In this document: in pieces, positions 35,641 to 45,984 of the stretch
Layout: every line of letters begins with the position of its first letter
How positions within the stretch are numbered: the first letter of the stretch is position 1
Assembly: GCF_014898815.1 (NCBI RefSeq)
Contig: NW_026515482.1
Span: 2,046,001-2,110,000, forward strand
Length of the DNA stretch: 64,000 bases
Direction: 5' to 3'
Source: Panonychus citri
Lineage: Eukaryota > Arthropoda > Arachnida > Trombidiformes > Tetranychidae
The notes under the pieces: model-generated
Seen by the model: the letters and a program-made list of their open reading frames with translations, nothing else
Told to the model about the DNA's origin: nothing
The model's database searches: none
Program-made: the position numbers and the translations under genes

Positions 35641-38600
35641 AAGACGAAAAAGAATTTGTTTTTTTTTTGGATATTCGATTCGCCAAAAAAAAAGTTTTGT
35701 TATGAATTTTGTTTTCCAAATATACACCGAAATCACCAGCATCGAGTCACCATCATCATCAATCATCTTGTTAGTCAGCATTATGATTCCAATGAAAGAG
35801 ATTATCTGAACAGCTGATGAATAATCCTGATTACCACCCACATCATTAACTGATCACAATCAAATTTTCCAGCTAAAATCTAATCAAATATCATTAATAT
35901 TCTGGTCCATTCAATTAGATCATCTCAACGCCTAAGATGTTAAGCAAAAGCAAAAGTCAATCAGATGATGAAGAAGCAAATTAAATCTAATCCAGTTTTC
36001 AATCATGTTGTTAATCCTCCATCCATACGGTTACAATTTTTTTTCCTTCGACGAAAAAACCCAAGTAACCTTTGAACTCTCTCTCCAAATTACCTTTAAA
36101 ACCGTCCATTGGTCAGTCTAAATCTCATGATTTTCCCATAGCCAAGTGAAAACAACAACAACAAACCCTTAAGGGCAATTACATTTGTAACAAAGTTGTT
36201 AACCTAAAGTCGGGGAAAAAGTTTATCTATTGACCTTTTTATTTGAAAATGGTGGTAATGTTAATGGCGTTGGTGGTGGTGGCGAGGTTAACGAGGCGAT
36301 GTCACTTTCATCACTACGCTATTATAAATAGTAAAACGGAAGTAGCTCCGGTCTCCACCTTAACGTGTTTTCTTATCCCTTGTAAACTTCCGTTGCGATA
36401 CCTTGGTAAACTGATCCACACCCCGATCTTGCTTCTTATACTATTGATAAGGTACAAAAGGTACCAAATAATAACAATAATAACCTAAGAAAAGCAAGAG
36501 AAAAGATCACAATTCTAATATTATCCATAGAAAAACGGAAACAACGGTTTTCTAACTTTGCCATTTAAATACTAACAAAAATATTACAAAGGAAATGGAC
36601 TTTATCTTCATCATCTCTCTTTCTCATTTCTCTTCTTCCTCGGAATCATAATCATCATCATCATCTCTCTCATACACACACACAAACACACACCTACACC
36701 CATTGGTTTCAATGTGAATTCACAAAGTCAACGAGAAAAACTATAAATTATCAAGAGAAAATTTTTTTATCTAATTTATCAATAACAAAGACTTTATATA
36801 TTTTTTTCCCCTTCAATTCAAATGTTAAAACCAAAACTTTTTTTGTCTGAATCTCCATGTAAAAATATAACCTTACCTGTGTAAATATATTGAAAAAATT
36901 ATCGCTCCATCATTGAAAATGATAATAGTTATTATATGGATAATAAATTATTGATTATAATTTTTTACTTGGAAAATTTTTTCTTTCAACTTTGTATCTT
37001 TTCCTGGGGATTGTTGTTGTTGATCATGAACCTTAATCATTAAGATGAACCCCAGGGGGAGGTGGGGGTGAGAGGTTGGGTCAGTTTAGGCTTGGCCCTT
37101 TAATTTTAAGGTGGTGATAATAATGATTATGGATGTTGATAGTAACTAGATCTCTCTTATGGATTAACCTTGAAAAAGTTTGTTTCTATTGCTTTTTGAT
37201 TATGATCACGATTATGATTAGTTGATTGTTGTTGTTTCTGTTTCATAATGTATGAGATGACCTTTAATTTGATTCTATTCTGGAAGATGGAGAGAGAGAG
37301 AGAGAGAGAGGTGAAAGGTAATCGTGATGAAAGAGGAAGATCAATGATGATAAGAAGAGGAGGGAAAGGTAAGTAAAATGTTATACTAAAAGTGGGAGAG
37401 GTTAATATTAGGGTAAGAATGGTAATCATATATATTAATGTAATAATAAGATGATGATGATGATGATGAGGATGAGGATGAGGATGGAGAGTGAGAGAGG
37501 AAATGATAACCTACTGATGTATAATATTAGTAAATTGTGGTTCTAATGAGTTCGATGGGTGAAAAGAAAGGTTTGTATAAAGAGATTTCGAGAAAAGTTT
37601 TTTTTCGAACTTTAGTTTTTACAATAGTTCGAAGAGGAAATGATAATATTAATGGTCGATAATTTCTTCGCACTATTAATAGCGCTCTCATGTTCGGTCA
37701 ACTGGAAAGGTCAATTGGCCGACAATGGTCAATACATTATTGTCATTAAATTGACCAAATGGACATTATCATTCTGAGAGATTCCCAAAAGATTAACTCG
37801 GAAAAGTTAATCTAAAAATAGTCAAATGTGCAAATCTAATATTTGCCGACGTTGATTAACAATTAATTATCACTAATCAACTAAAATAAACAAAGTAATT
37901 AACAAAGGGTTAAGATTATCTTCCTTGAGCCATTGCTGATTAGCTTAATAATAAGACAAACAGATTGTCAATTTGGCTCTTTTTCTAATGCATTGATTAG
38001 AGATAATTAACGAACTTAAAATCAATGAAAGATCAACAATTAACTTTAATTGGTTTCATTGGAAACAGTAAATTGTTTCAATGTAACACTAATGATGGAA
38101 ATGATTCTATTGTTATCTCATGTAAACCATAAGAGATTTTCAATTGGAGGCTCTTGTTTCTTGAGAAAAAGAAACTATTAGAATAGAAAAAAGTTATTTC
38201 CTTTGAAAACGGAAATGGTGTCCACCTATTTTACTCTCTCTGTGTAAATTAAGTTGCTTGTCTTCCGGTTGTTTTCATCTTCATCTTCTCAAAGTAACTT
38301 TACTCTGTCTTAAGAATCAGTTGACTAAGGAAACAGAAACTGATCACACCCATTGGATTCTGATATTGTTCAAGATGATGAACATAAGGATAGAATTAAT
38401 TTCTAATTGTGAGAATTAATTATTTCCATTGATATACAATCAAGAAAGAATCAAATAAATTACAACGGAACAACGGTTTTCCATTAATTTCCACAGGTAA
38501 TCAAATTGATAGAGAATAATAGAGAAAGTTAATTGTTATGAAGAAATTGTTTTCTTTAATTGTTATATATGATATAAGTTGCGGAGAATCGTTTAAATTG

Positions 38601-39915
38601 TTTGAAAATTTATATAAACATTGTTGGTTTGAGGGTGAAGAGAAAATAATTAATTGTTGCTCGATAATTGTGTTGGTTTCATCGTTGGAGTTAATTTTGG
38701 TTTGAAGGATTAATTATTCGATGAGATGTTCAGTTGATTCTCTGAGTTTCTCCTTCATTTCTAACCTCATGATTAGATTGTTAATTGGTTTCAATTGAAT
38801 CATTAGGCGAGTTGATTGTTGATTAAATGGTCAACATTAAGTTTTCTTTTGTTTCTCCTTTTAATTGTTGTTCTTGTTGGCGGATTAATTGCAACTTCCT
38901 TTTCCATCTCATGGGTTCGGCCTTTTCGACTTTCACTTATTGGGTGGAGATTGAAGATCATAATGATGACCCAGTTAATGAAATTTTCTTTCTCTTCGTA
39001 GGTTAACAATTAATCTCCATGGTCACGATTAAGTAAATTGTTGTAAGTTAACATATGATTATCTTTCTCTCTCTCTCACTCTCTATGGTTTTCAATTGTT
39101 GAGCCAAGTTTAAGGTGTAATATGATCGTGACAATGATAAGTGATGAATGAAAATAAGAGGATAAGATGATATCGTAAGGAGATGATGATGATGAAAACA
39201 ATGATGAGATGATAAGATTAATATAAATTATGGGTGAATAAGAAATAATATCAATTAGTTTGGGGAATTACATTAATTTGATTTGATTTCATTTGTATAT
39301 TAGATTTGACTAATTTTTAAGGTAATATGGTTGGTTTAAATTGTTGGGAAGCATTTTAAACATTGGTAAGTAGTTAACAATTTAGGCTGATTAAGAATAG
39401 ACTTTTGTTGAAATTTGTTTTAGATCAACAAATTTGCTGCGAAAATTATAAATTAATTTGGTTTTATATTCATCAGCAATTAGACTATTATTTGTGGTGA
39501 TTTGGCTTGATAGTCTTTCATGTTAATATGTATAAATATCATTTAAAGTCAAAGGAGCAATTAAATTAAGGTAAATTCAATTCATTTGGCAATTTGTTGA
39601 TTAGTTAACGATGATAACAGGTAGTGGATTAAAATGCCAAAAGTTGATTTAGCTTTGGATCAACATTGTGATCAGATTAAGGACCAGAATCTTTGAAATG
39701 GGAATGATTGACACTGAACGAAGATTCAATTAAAGACTATGAAAGTTGGTGATTAAATTAATTGTTCGATGATAACTTTGATTTGCAGACATTGAAAGTG
39801 ATTAGAATTCAGGATTAAATGTCATCTCTGTCTTTGAATCTTTTTCTTGACTGAACTTTTTGAGTCTTTTGAAATGTAAAATGTTGTAAATCAGTTAAAA
39901 TCCATCAGGATGATA
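35641..39915. other. Non-coding region between neuralized and the PX gene
   Basis: No supported gene. It holds CAT and GA repeats, AAACGGAAGT at 36334-36343, AAACGGAAAT at 38207-38216, and three GGTCAA direct repeats (37696, 37709, 37727) with a TTGACC at 37751. No clear AATAAA was seen within the first few hundred nt after neuralized. Overlapping frames at about 38.8-39.0 kb on both strands are mutual shadows. Confidence 0.5.
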
Positions 39916-40440
39916 TTAATTGTGGTCAATTCTATGCCTAAATTGTTCATTGTTGTTGGAATAAAATGCTTCCAGTGCTCCTTTAAGTACGATATCGGGC
40001 AAAGATGATGGAGATGATCCTTCTAATCCATCATCATCGTCTGGACTATTTAATAGATCATTTGAAAATGCAATCATTGACAGGGGTCTTATTTGGTTCC
40101 ATTGAGAGTTTGATTTAGTTTCCACTTGAGATAAGCTAAGGAATTGGAAAATATTGGGTTGGGTCGATTCGTTTCTTATTAGTTGTTGAAGATAATTTTC
40201 CAATTGGCTTCTTCTCTCTTCAATAACGGTATTACTTAGATTTCTCATCATCTTTTTCGGTGGAAACTTGGGTGTGGAACAAATTTTCTTCATCTCCTTG
40301 TGTAATTGATAAAAATCGTTGTATCTTTTTTCAATCCTATTCCAACATCCATCATGGTAAACCTCAATACGATAAACAGTATACAATTGTCCAGTTGGTG
40401 ATCGCCGATTCTCATGACAAGGAATAAATAATTTAACCAT
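39916..40440 (-). CDS. PX-domain sorting nexin, SNX22/SNX24-like
   Basis: A single-exon 174-aa protein. The start is set at the ATG at 40440 (MVKLFIP), which fits the position just before the first PX strand in SNX22/24 proteins; an upstream in-frame ATG at 40458 adds six residues. The PX domain fills about residues 1-105: YTVYRIEV, then EKRYNDFYQLHKEMK with the phosphoinositide-contacting RY, the proline-rich FPPKK loop, and RRSQLENYLQQL as the second basic helix. A short C-terminus with DIVLKGALEAFY matches the conserved tail of the SNX22/24 family, so the protein looks complete. It should bind PI3P-type lipids on endosomes. A conserved block with TAGATGGC lies about 390 nt upstream. Confidence 0.88.
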   Translation of the reverse strand: MVKLFIPCHENRRSPTGQLYTVYRIEVYHDGCWNRIEKRYNDFYQLHKEMKKICSTPKFPPKKMMRNLSNTVIEERRSQLENYLQQLIRNESTQPNIFQFLSLSQVETKSNSQWNQIRPLSMIAFSNDLLNSPDDDDGLEGSSPSSLPDIVLKGALEAFYSNNNEQFRHRIDHN

Positions 40441-40825
40441 TTTTTCATAAATAAACAAAAAGCCAAGTTAGTGGATCGTAAAAACTAAAAATCTATTGAA
40501 AGATATAAACAAAAAAGATTCAAATTAACAAAGAGAATCAAAATTTACAATAATCCAAAGTGATGAGACTTACAGATGAATAAAAAAATTCCCAATGGTC
40601 AAGAATTGGGAGAAAATTAAAATAACAACAATGACAGTTAAATTACATCACTAAACTTTAGGTACATTGAACTACTTCCTTGTTAATTGATTTGGAAATC
40701 AACTAATGGCAGCCACAAATTAAAGCAAAAACAATTGAACAATTGAAAGAATCAAAAAGCTAAATCAATAAATCACTTGAGGAAAAAATCAAAACAAACA
40801 CATGAGATTTTGGAGAAGAAAAAAG

Positions 40826-40885
40826 TGTCGCCATCTAGCGAATAGAAAACAAACTAAATTCGAGGTAAAATTTTTTCTCTTCAGA
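40826..40885 (-). promoter_or_regulatory. Promoter-like block shared with the next upstream gene
   Basis: The segment GCCATCTAGCGAATAGAAAA, continuing into a T-run, aligns (about three quarters identical by eye over 55 nt) with 41700-41757, which lies upstream of the two-exon gene at 41142-41560. Both lie before minus-strand genes, suggesting a common promoter element. Confidence 0.4.
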
Positions 40886-41141
40886 TTTTCAATTCTAATT
40901 CAATTGTTGGTCATTAACTTTCTTTATTGTTAAATTTCATTCCATTAATTAGACGAGTTTATAATGTTTTAATCACAATTTAGATTTAAAATACGAGAAA
41001 CAATTACGTTGGATTGTTGGAGAGTTAATTGTCAACCGTTTGTCCTTTTCTGTAGTGATAATGAACAGGAAAAAATTTAGAATTCAATTAGAAAATTTTC
41101 TTATGTTATAATAAGAGAATTAAATTTGTGATCATAATGAT

Positions 41142-41560
41142 TTAACTAACCGATAGCGATGAATATTTGATGAGCTTAATTGCTGGTGAAAAGGGATAAT
41201 GTTTACGTTTTGATTTTCTCAATTTACTTTGAGATAATTGAGAATCTAAAGTTTCCAAATTATCTCCATGAACATTGAATGAACTTTTCATCTCATCGTA
41301 TTCACCAAGATCCATTTCAAGAAGTTCAATTGAAATTATTCTTATCTTGGGTTGGGTAAATTCATTCATCTCATGGTCAGTTAATCGTTTGATTGTTATT
41401 TCCGCTTTAGGGACAATCGCTGTTGGATCAAGTGGACACTTTGCTTCAACCTTTTGCCCTGAATTTAAATACGATCTAGATGATAGCAAGAAAGGAAAAT
41501 ACAAAATTCAATGAGATCAATTCTCAAACAATTAACCTACAATTTACTTTACCTCATCAT
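41142..41560 (-). CDS. Small two-exon protein of unknown function
   Basis: Probable exons are 41553-41560 (MMR plus split codon) and 41142-41475, giving 113 aa. The donor is GATGAG|GTAAAG, the acceptor is CATCTAG|ATCG, and the intron is 77 nt. The protein has no signal peptide or membrane span. The middle is acidic, and the C-terminus is basic then hydrophobic (KLRKSKRKHYPFSP). I do not recognise the family. The segment TIKRLTDHEMNEF reappears in a second, broken copy at 42437-42643. The tiny first exon is inferred only from splice signals; the main exon could also begin upstream. A conserved promoter-like block precedes it. Confidence 0.5.
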
Positions 41561-41821
41561 TTTAAGTTCTTAACATACAATTGAACAATCACTTTAAACA
41601 TTAAACTTAAATTGTTACAAACTAGAAAATCTCGGAGACACAAAATTAGAGTAAACAATTTTCGCAAAAAATAAAACTCATCTCATTGTCGAAATCTAAT
41701 GGTGACATCTACCAATAGAAAAACGAATTAAAATTGGAGTAGAATTTTTTTTTCTTTTGTAACAACAGTTTAATTTTGGTGCTTAAAATTTAGAAAAATT
41801 CAACGCACGAGAAAATTTTTT

Positions 41822-42307
41822 TTACAATAGATGGTTACTTTCATTGAGAAAATCAGCTGATGAACTCGAAGTTATATCTCCTATTGGAATGTTCTTAATC
41901 GTCTCGATAAGCCCATCGACCGTTTCTTGTAAAACTTGATTCGTGACTTCAGATGCATCGGGAAGAGATTGTCGAAAAGTTTCCAGAACTGTAATTGGTA
42001 CACTATTCATTAGAACTGTTAATGTTTCATTGATCATGGTTGTAATTGAATTCATTGAATTAACATCAATTTTACCAAGCAAATTGTCTGTTATTATATT
42101 GATAATCGCATTGACAATGTCTTTCAATAGTACGAAAATTATTTCAACAATATTTACTCGTTGAGTTTCATGTATAATTGTAGAGGCTTTGCCTGGAACA
42201 CTATTCTTTAGGTAAGTTGGTGTTTCGCTGATTATAATTGGCACTGAATCCAGGAAAATAATTGTCAACAAGAATAAAGTACAACTTGTTGCTCGATGAA
42301 AGTTCAT
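41822..42307 (-). CDS. Small secreted protein, lineage-specific family (copy A)
   Basis: A single 161-aa frame. The N-terminus MNFHRATSCTLFLLTIIFLDS is a clear signal peptide. The mature part is rich in Ile, Thr, Asn and Val, predicted amphipathic helices, with no cysteine after the signal region. The first 40 residues match copies B and C at 50115 and 51503 (MNFHR, F/LFLxxIIFxDSV, then Y-x-KNSVP). The DNA just upstream (AAAAGATTATCTG) is also shared with copy C. Because the family is found here in three copies and I know no relative, I call it a secreted protein of unknown role. It lies between a small gene and a fragment copied from that gene. Confidence 0.6.
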   Translation of the reverse strand: MNFHRATSCTLFLLTIIFLDSVPIIISETPTYLKNSVPGKASTIIHETQRVNIVEIIFVLLKDIVNAIINIITDNLLGKIDVNSMNSITTMINETLTVLMNSVPITVLETFRQSLPDASEVTNQVLQETVDGLIETIKNIPIGDITSSSSADFLNESNHLL

Positions 42308-42436
42308 TGCTCAATCAGATAATCTTTTACCCTGGTCACTTATTCAAATGTGAGTTAATTGTAAGTAATTGTCTTTTTTTTTACAATGATTTTTGATTTA
42401 TATCATTTCGTCCAATGTCAACTCTATTATGTAATG

Positions 42437-42643
42437 TCATTGATAATCTCTATTGAATAAATTGTGGTACAAAATGTGTTTTATCATATTATTCATATGA
42501 TAATTCAAAGGTGACATTGAAAAAACATGTTCAGTTCTGAATGAAATTATTTTTATCATTGGTTTTATAAATTCATTCATCTCATGGTCAGTTAATCGTT
42601 TAATCGTATTCGTTATCCTGGTGAAATTTTTTCCATTCAACAT
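42437..42643 (-). pseudogene. Partial copy of the 41142-41560 gene
   Basis: The frame encodes TIKRLTDHEMNEF followed by KPMIKIIS, nearly identical to the internal part of the gene at 41142-41560. It lacks that gene's N- and C-terminal parts and reads into unrelated AT-rich codons. DNA identity is high over about 90 nt. It looks like a duplicated fragment, with secreted copy A between it and its source. Confidence 0.6.
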
Positions 42644-43220
42644 TTTTGATCGTGAAGATTATTTTCTCCTCTAATTGACCAAACTTTTATTAGAAAACAA
42701 TTGATTTGATTTTTAATTAAAATTTCGATCATTTAATTAAGTTTTATTGATCATTTTAAACACTTTGGAATCAGTAAATAGTAACAATTTATAATCATTA
42801 TTATTGCACAAAATTTGATAATAATTGAAAGTCTTAATTGTAATGTTTAATTGTTTTTGTTATTCAATTGACAAATGAAGAGGAAAGAAACAATTGTGAT
42901 TAAATTAACAATTTAAACTATATACTAAATTTGAACTGAACAATTTGTTTTGGACAATTAGTAAATTTCAAAGGATCAATTTCAATTGATTAGTTAACGA
43001 TTTGATTGTTTTCACAATTTAAAGTTAGTAACATCATTTTTGTCTTATCATTGGTAATTAATAATATTTTTATTAGTCCATATTAATTAGGATTAAGCAA
43101 TTAAGCTGATTGGATTGCATTTGTTTTTTATTTTGATTGTGAAGAGATGATTATATGAGAGAGAGAGAGAGGGGGAGATTATCGTTGATGATGATCAGCT
43201 GATTTCGATAAAATTTTTCT

Positions 43221-43226
43221 TTTATT
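43221..43226 (-). terminator. Poly(A) signal for tachykinin precursor 1
   Basis: AATAAA on the minus strand. It lies in a probable 3' UTR exon that starts at 43243, after a 68-nt intron (donor GTAAGT at 43311, acceptor TTTCAG at 43244) located 15 nt after the stop codon. Confidence 0.5.
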
Positions 43227-43325
43227 CCCAATCTTGCATTTACCTGAAATGAATTAAGATTAAGAATCAATTAGAGTTAATTATTAGATTACTAGAGTTT
43301 AATTGACTTACATTTTCTTTAGTAA

Positions 43326-44085
43326 TTAAGTTGATCGCTTGCCCCTCATGGCTGAAAAGGGTCGACTTCGTTTAAGTCCATTGGGATCATTGAGATTAGC
43401 GAGACTGACCCATGGAAGGTCAGCAATCAATGAGCCGAAAATTTGTCTACTGGTCAATCCTGTTGATTGTTGCTGATGATTAAGTTGATTGCTGTTAATT
43501 CTTGAGTCCATTTTTTTACCCCTCATTCCGGTGAAAGCAGCTTTCTTCCGGTAACCATCATTAAATGAATTAATTCCTGGATAATAATAATGATAAACTG
43601 GTAATTCTGATTCCTTTCGACCTCGTAATGGGATAAACTTCCGTTTTCCGGGCTGGTCAAAAACCGAATCAATTAGATTATTATTATTATCCTCTGATGA
43701 TGAGAGATAATTATTTCCTCTATTTCCATATAAATCATCATACAAATTGGAGTTACTTGTTGACGATGATGATGATCCTGTTAATTGTGATGATGATGAT
43801 CTTGGATTATCCAACAGGTAACTTAATCCATCGACAATCCTTTGTTTACCATTATCATCTGTCTTAATCTCATGAGATGTTAACTTCAACAATTAGTAAA
43901 GAAAAAGTTAATTAAGATGATTAGTTTCAATTTCTTTTACTAGATGGCAATTGATTAGTTTTAATTGTTTACAATTGAATGAAACAATTTACCTGATGAT
44001 CAAATGAAGGTTCAACTGAATCAGCAGCCCAAATTAAAGGCCATATAATTAAGATGATAAAAATTGATCCACAATTAAAAGCCAT
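43326..44085 (-). CDS. Tk: Tachykinin-related neuropeptide precursor 1
   Basis: Two coding exons, 43993-44085 (31 aa, signal peptide MAFNCGSIFIILIIWPLIWA) and 43326-43883, joined in phase 0 (CAG|GTAAAT ... TTGAAG|TTA), giving 216 aa. Dibasic-flanked peptides with amidation glycine are visible: AAFTGMR (KK...GKK) and SRPFSAMR (KR...GKR), both fitting the invertebrate FxGxR/FxAxR-amide tachykinin pattern, plus KFIPLR (KR...GRK), which lacks the tachykinin Phe spacing. The secreted precursor would be cut by prohormone convertases and amidated in neurons or gut endocrine cells, acting on tachykinin GPCRs. Only a few copies are present, fewer than in insects. The spacer HEI...YLLDNPR and the ELPVYH motif are kept in the second precursor at 58-60 kb. 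Confidence 0.88.
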
Positions 44086-44099
44086 TTAATTGTCGGTTT

Positions 44100-45116
44100 T
44101 TAATTTAATTCTTAATCCTGTAAATATAATCAATATTTAAATTTTGGTTAATTGTTGTTGTTGAAATAATCAAAATGAGTTTCATTTTGATAAGAAACTA
44201 ATAAGTTGATTAAATCTGAATACAAGATTAACTTTAGCAACAATTAGTTGATTGTTTACTTTTAATCAACGGCAATATGATCATACTATTCAAATTAAAC
44301 AGCTAATTAGTATCATCACTTTAATTGACAATCAATGACAATAGGAAATAATCAACTAATTAAATTAACTCTAAAATCTGTAACAATGTAAATTTTTCAG
44401 TAGACAAAAGTAATTAAAGTTAATTGTTAATTGACGAGAAAATAATTATCAATGTGATTAATAATCACCAAGACTAAATTGATTTGATTAGTTTTTATTA
44501 TCATCATTCAGATGATTACAGTTTAAATTGTCCATTAAAATGATCACAATCAAGTTGATTGTTGTGCTTCATCACGAACAGGTAATTAAACAAAATTAAC
44601 AATGAGGTAAATTAAATTAGCCAATTGATTAGCATTTGAATTTTGTTCAAACAATACAAATGACACACGATAAAAATTAATTTAAAAATCATAATCATAA
44701 ACAATTAACAATTTAAAGTAAAAAAAAAGTGAAAGTTAATCAATCATATTAAATCATTTCTATTCAATTAAATGTGATTAGATCAATACAATTTTCCAGG
44801 GTTAAATTAAGTTTAATTGTTAAACTTTTTCATCTTCTAATTATTCATAAACATGTTCAATCAATTCAAGAAGATTAATTTTGATTAAAAACAAAATTCT
44901 GGTTAATTAATAATCTTCATGGTTAATCAACCAATTAATCATTATAATCAACATGGAAATCAAATGTTGATCATTTTTGTTACTATTTAATCAGTTGAGA
45001 ACAAGGGAAGACCTTGGAATTAGAAAGCAAACTAATCCATCACAATTTAGAGCAATTTAGTTACGTAAACGCGGGAGCTTTGGAATATAATTTACAATTA
45101 GAACATTTTCATCTGA
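44100..45116. other. AT-rich intergenic DNA
   Basis: Region between tachykinin 1 and the first tRNA gene. It is rich in AATTGTTAC-like words. I see no gene. Confidence 0.5.
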
Positions 45117-45187
45117 GCGTTGGTGGTTCAGTGGTAGAATGCTCGCCTGCCACGCGGGCGGCCCGGGTTCGATTCCCGGCCAACGCA
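45117..45187 (+). tRNA. tRNA-Gly (anticodon GCC)
   Basis: A 71-nt gene. The acceptor stem GCGTTGG pairs with CCAACGC plus discriminator A. The D-arm contains TGGTTCAGTGGTAGAAT (A box), the anticodon stem CTCGC/GCGGG encloses the loop CTGCCAC (GCC), and GGTTCGATTCC is the B box. TTTTT follows a few nt downstream as a Pol III terminator. Confidence 0.97.
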
Positions 45188-45189
45188 AA

Positions 45190-45194
45190 TTTTT
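45190..45194 (+). terminator. Pol III T-run after tRNA-Gly copy 1
   Basis: Five Ts, 3 nt beyond the tRNA end. Confidence 0.7.
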
Positions 45195-45909
45195 GCACTC
45201 GAATCAATTTTTTTCTTCTTCCTGTTATGTAAACACAATTATCTTCAACTGTTGATCTCTTTGCTCACTCTGATTCTATTAATGTCTTCAATTGCTTTTC
45301 CATACGATTGTTTTTACTAATCCTTCGAACTCAAAGTCTAACTGTAACTTGATTCGAATTTTCTAGTTGATGATTCATATATTTAGCGACAATAGTTCTT
45401 TTCTCTAGTCCCTTTTTCGTCTTTTTTTCGTAAATTTTATTGTTCATAAAATCAGAATGGAACTTGATATTAATTCAATATTCGACTGAGTTATTTCGAG
45501 GCTGAACTTTTTCTTTCTTCATAGACTCGAACTGGCCATTATATGGAACCAATTTACATGAGAATAAAGAAAATGTTTCAAAATGATTAAGATAATAAAG
45601 TGAGTGAAACTTTAATCAGGCTAAAAGCAAACTGATTATTTTCGAGTAATTAAGAGGGATAAGTCTAATTAGTGAGAAAATATCCTGAACCGTTATAATT
45701 GTTACGTCTAAAAGGATAAGATAAACTAATTGTTACAAGTTTCACTCTTCAAATAGAAAAAGAGAGAAACAAAATAAACAATCGAAAACCTTGAACAAAG
45801 TGAAACGAGACTCAAATCAGCTAATCCATCATAATTAACTCAATTTAATTACTTTCAGTGATTATGTTTTACTGTTTCACTTTGCTTGTAATTCATTTCC
45901 TTCATCTGA

Positions 45910-45980
45910 GCGTTGGTGGTTCAGTGGTAGAATGCTCGCCTGCCACGCGGGCGGCCCGGGTTCGATTCCCGGCCAACGCA
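45910..45980 (+). tRNA. tRNA-Gly (anticodon GCC), second copy
   Basis: Same 71-nt sequence as the copy 793 nt upstream, followed by a TTTTTT run. The 9 nt just before both genes (TTCATCTGA) are also the same, while the rest of the flanks differ. That suggests either an old duplication or selection on the immediate upstream sequence. Confidence 0.97.
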
Positions 45981-45984
45981 AACT

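Noticed and set aside
36243..36488. 81-aa frame downstream of neuralized
   Set aside because: Val/Leu-rich chance frame without motif; the region is slightly GC-richer but shows no coding pattern.
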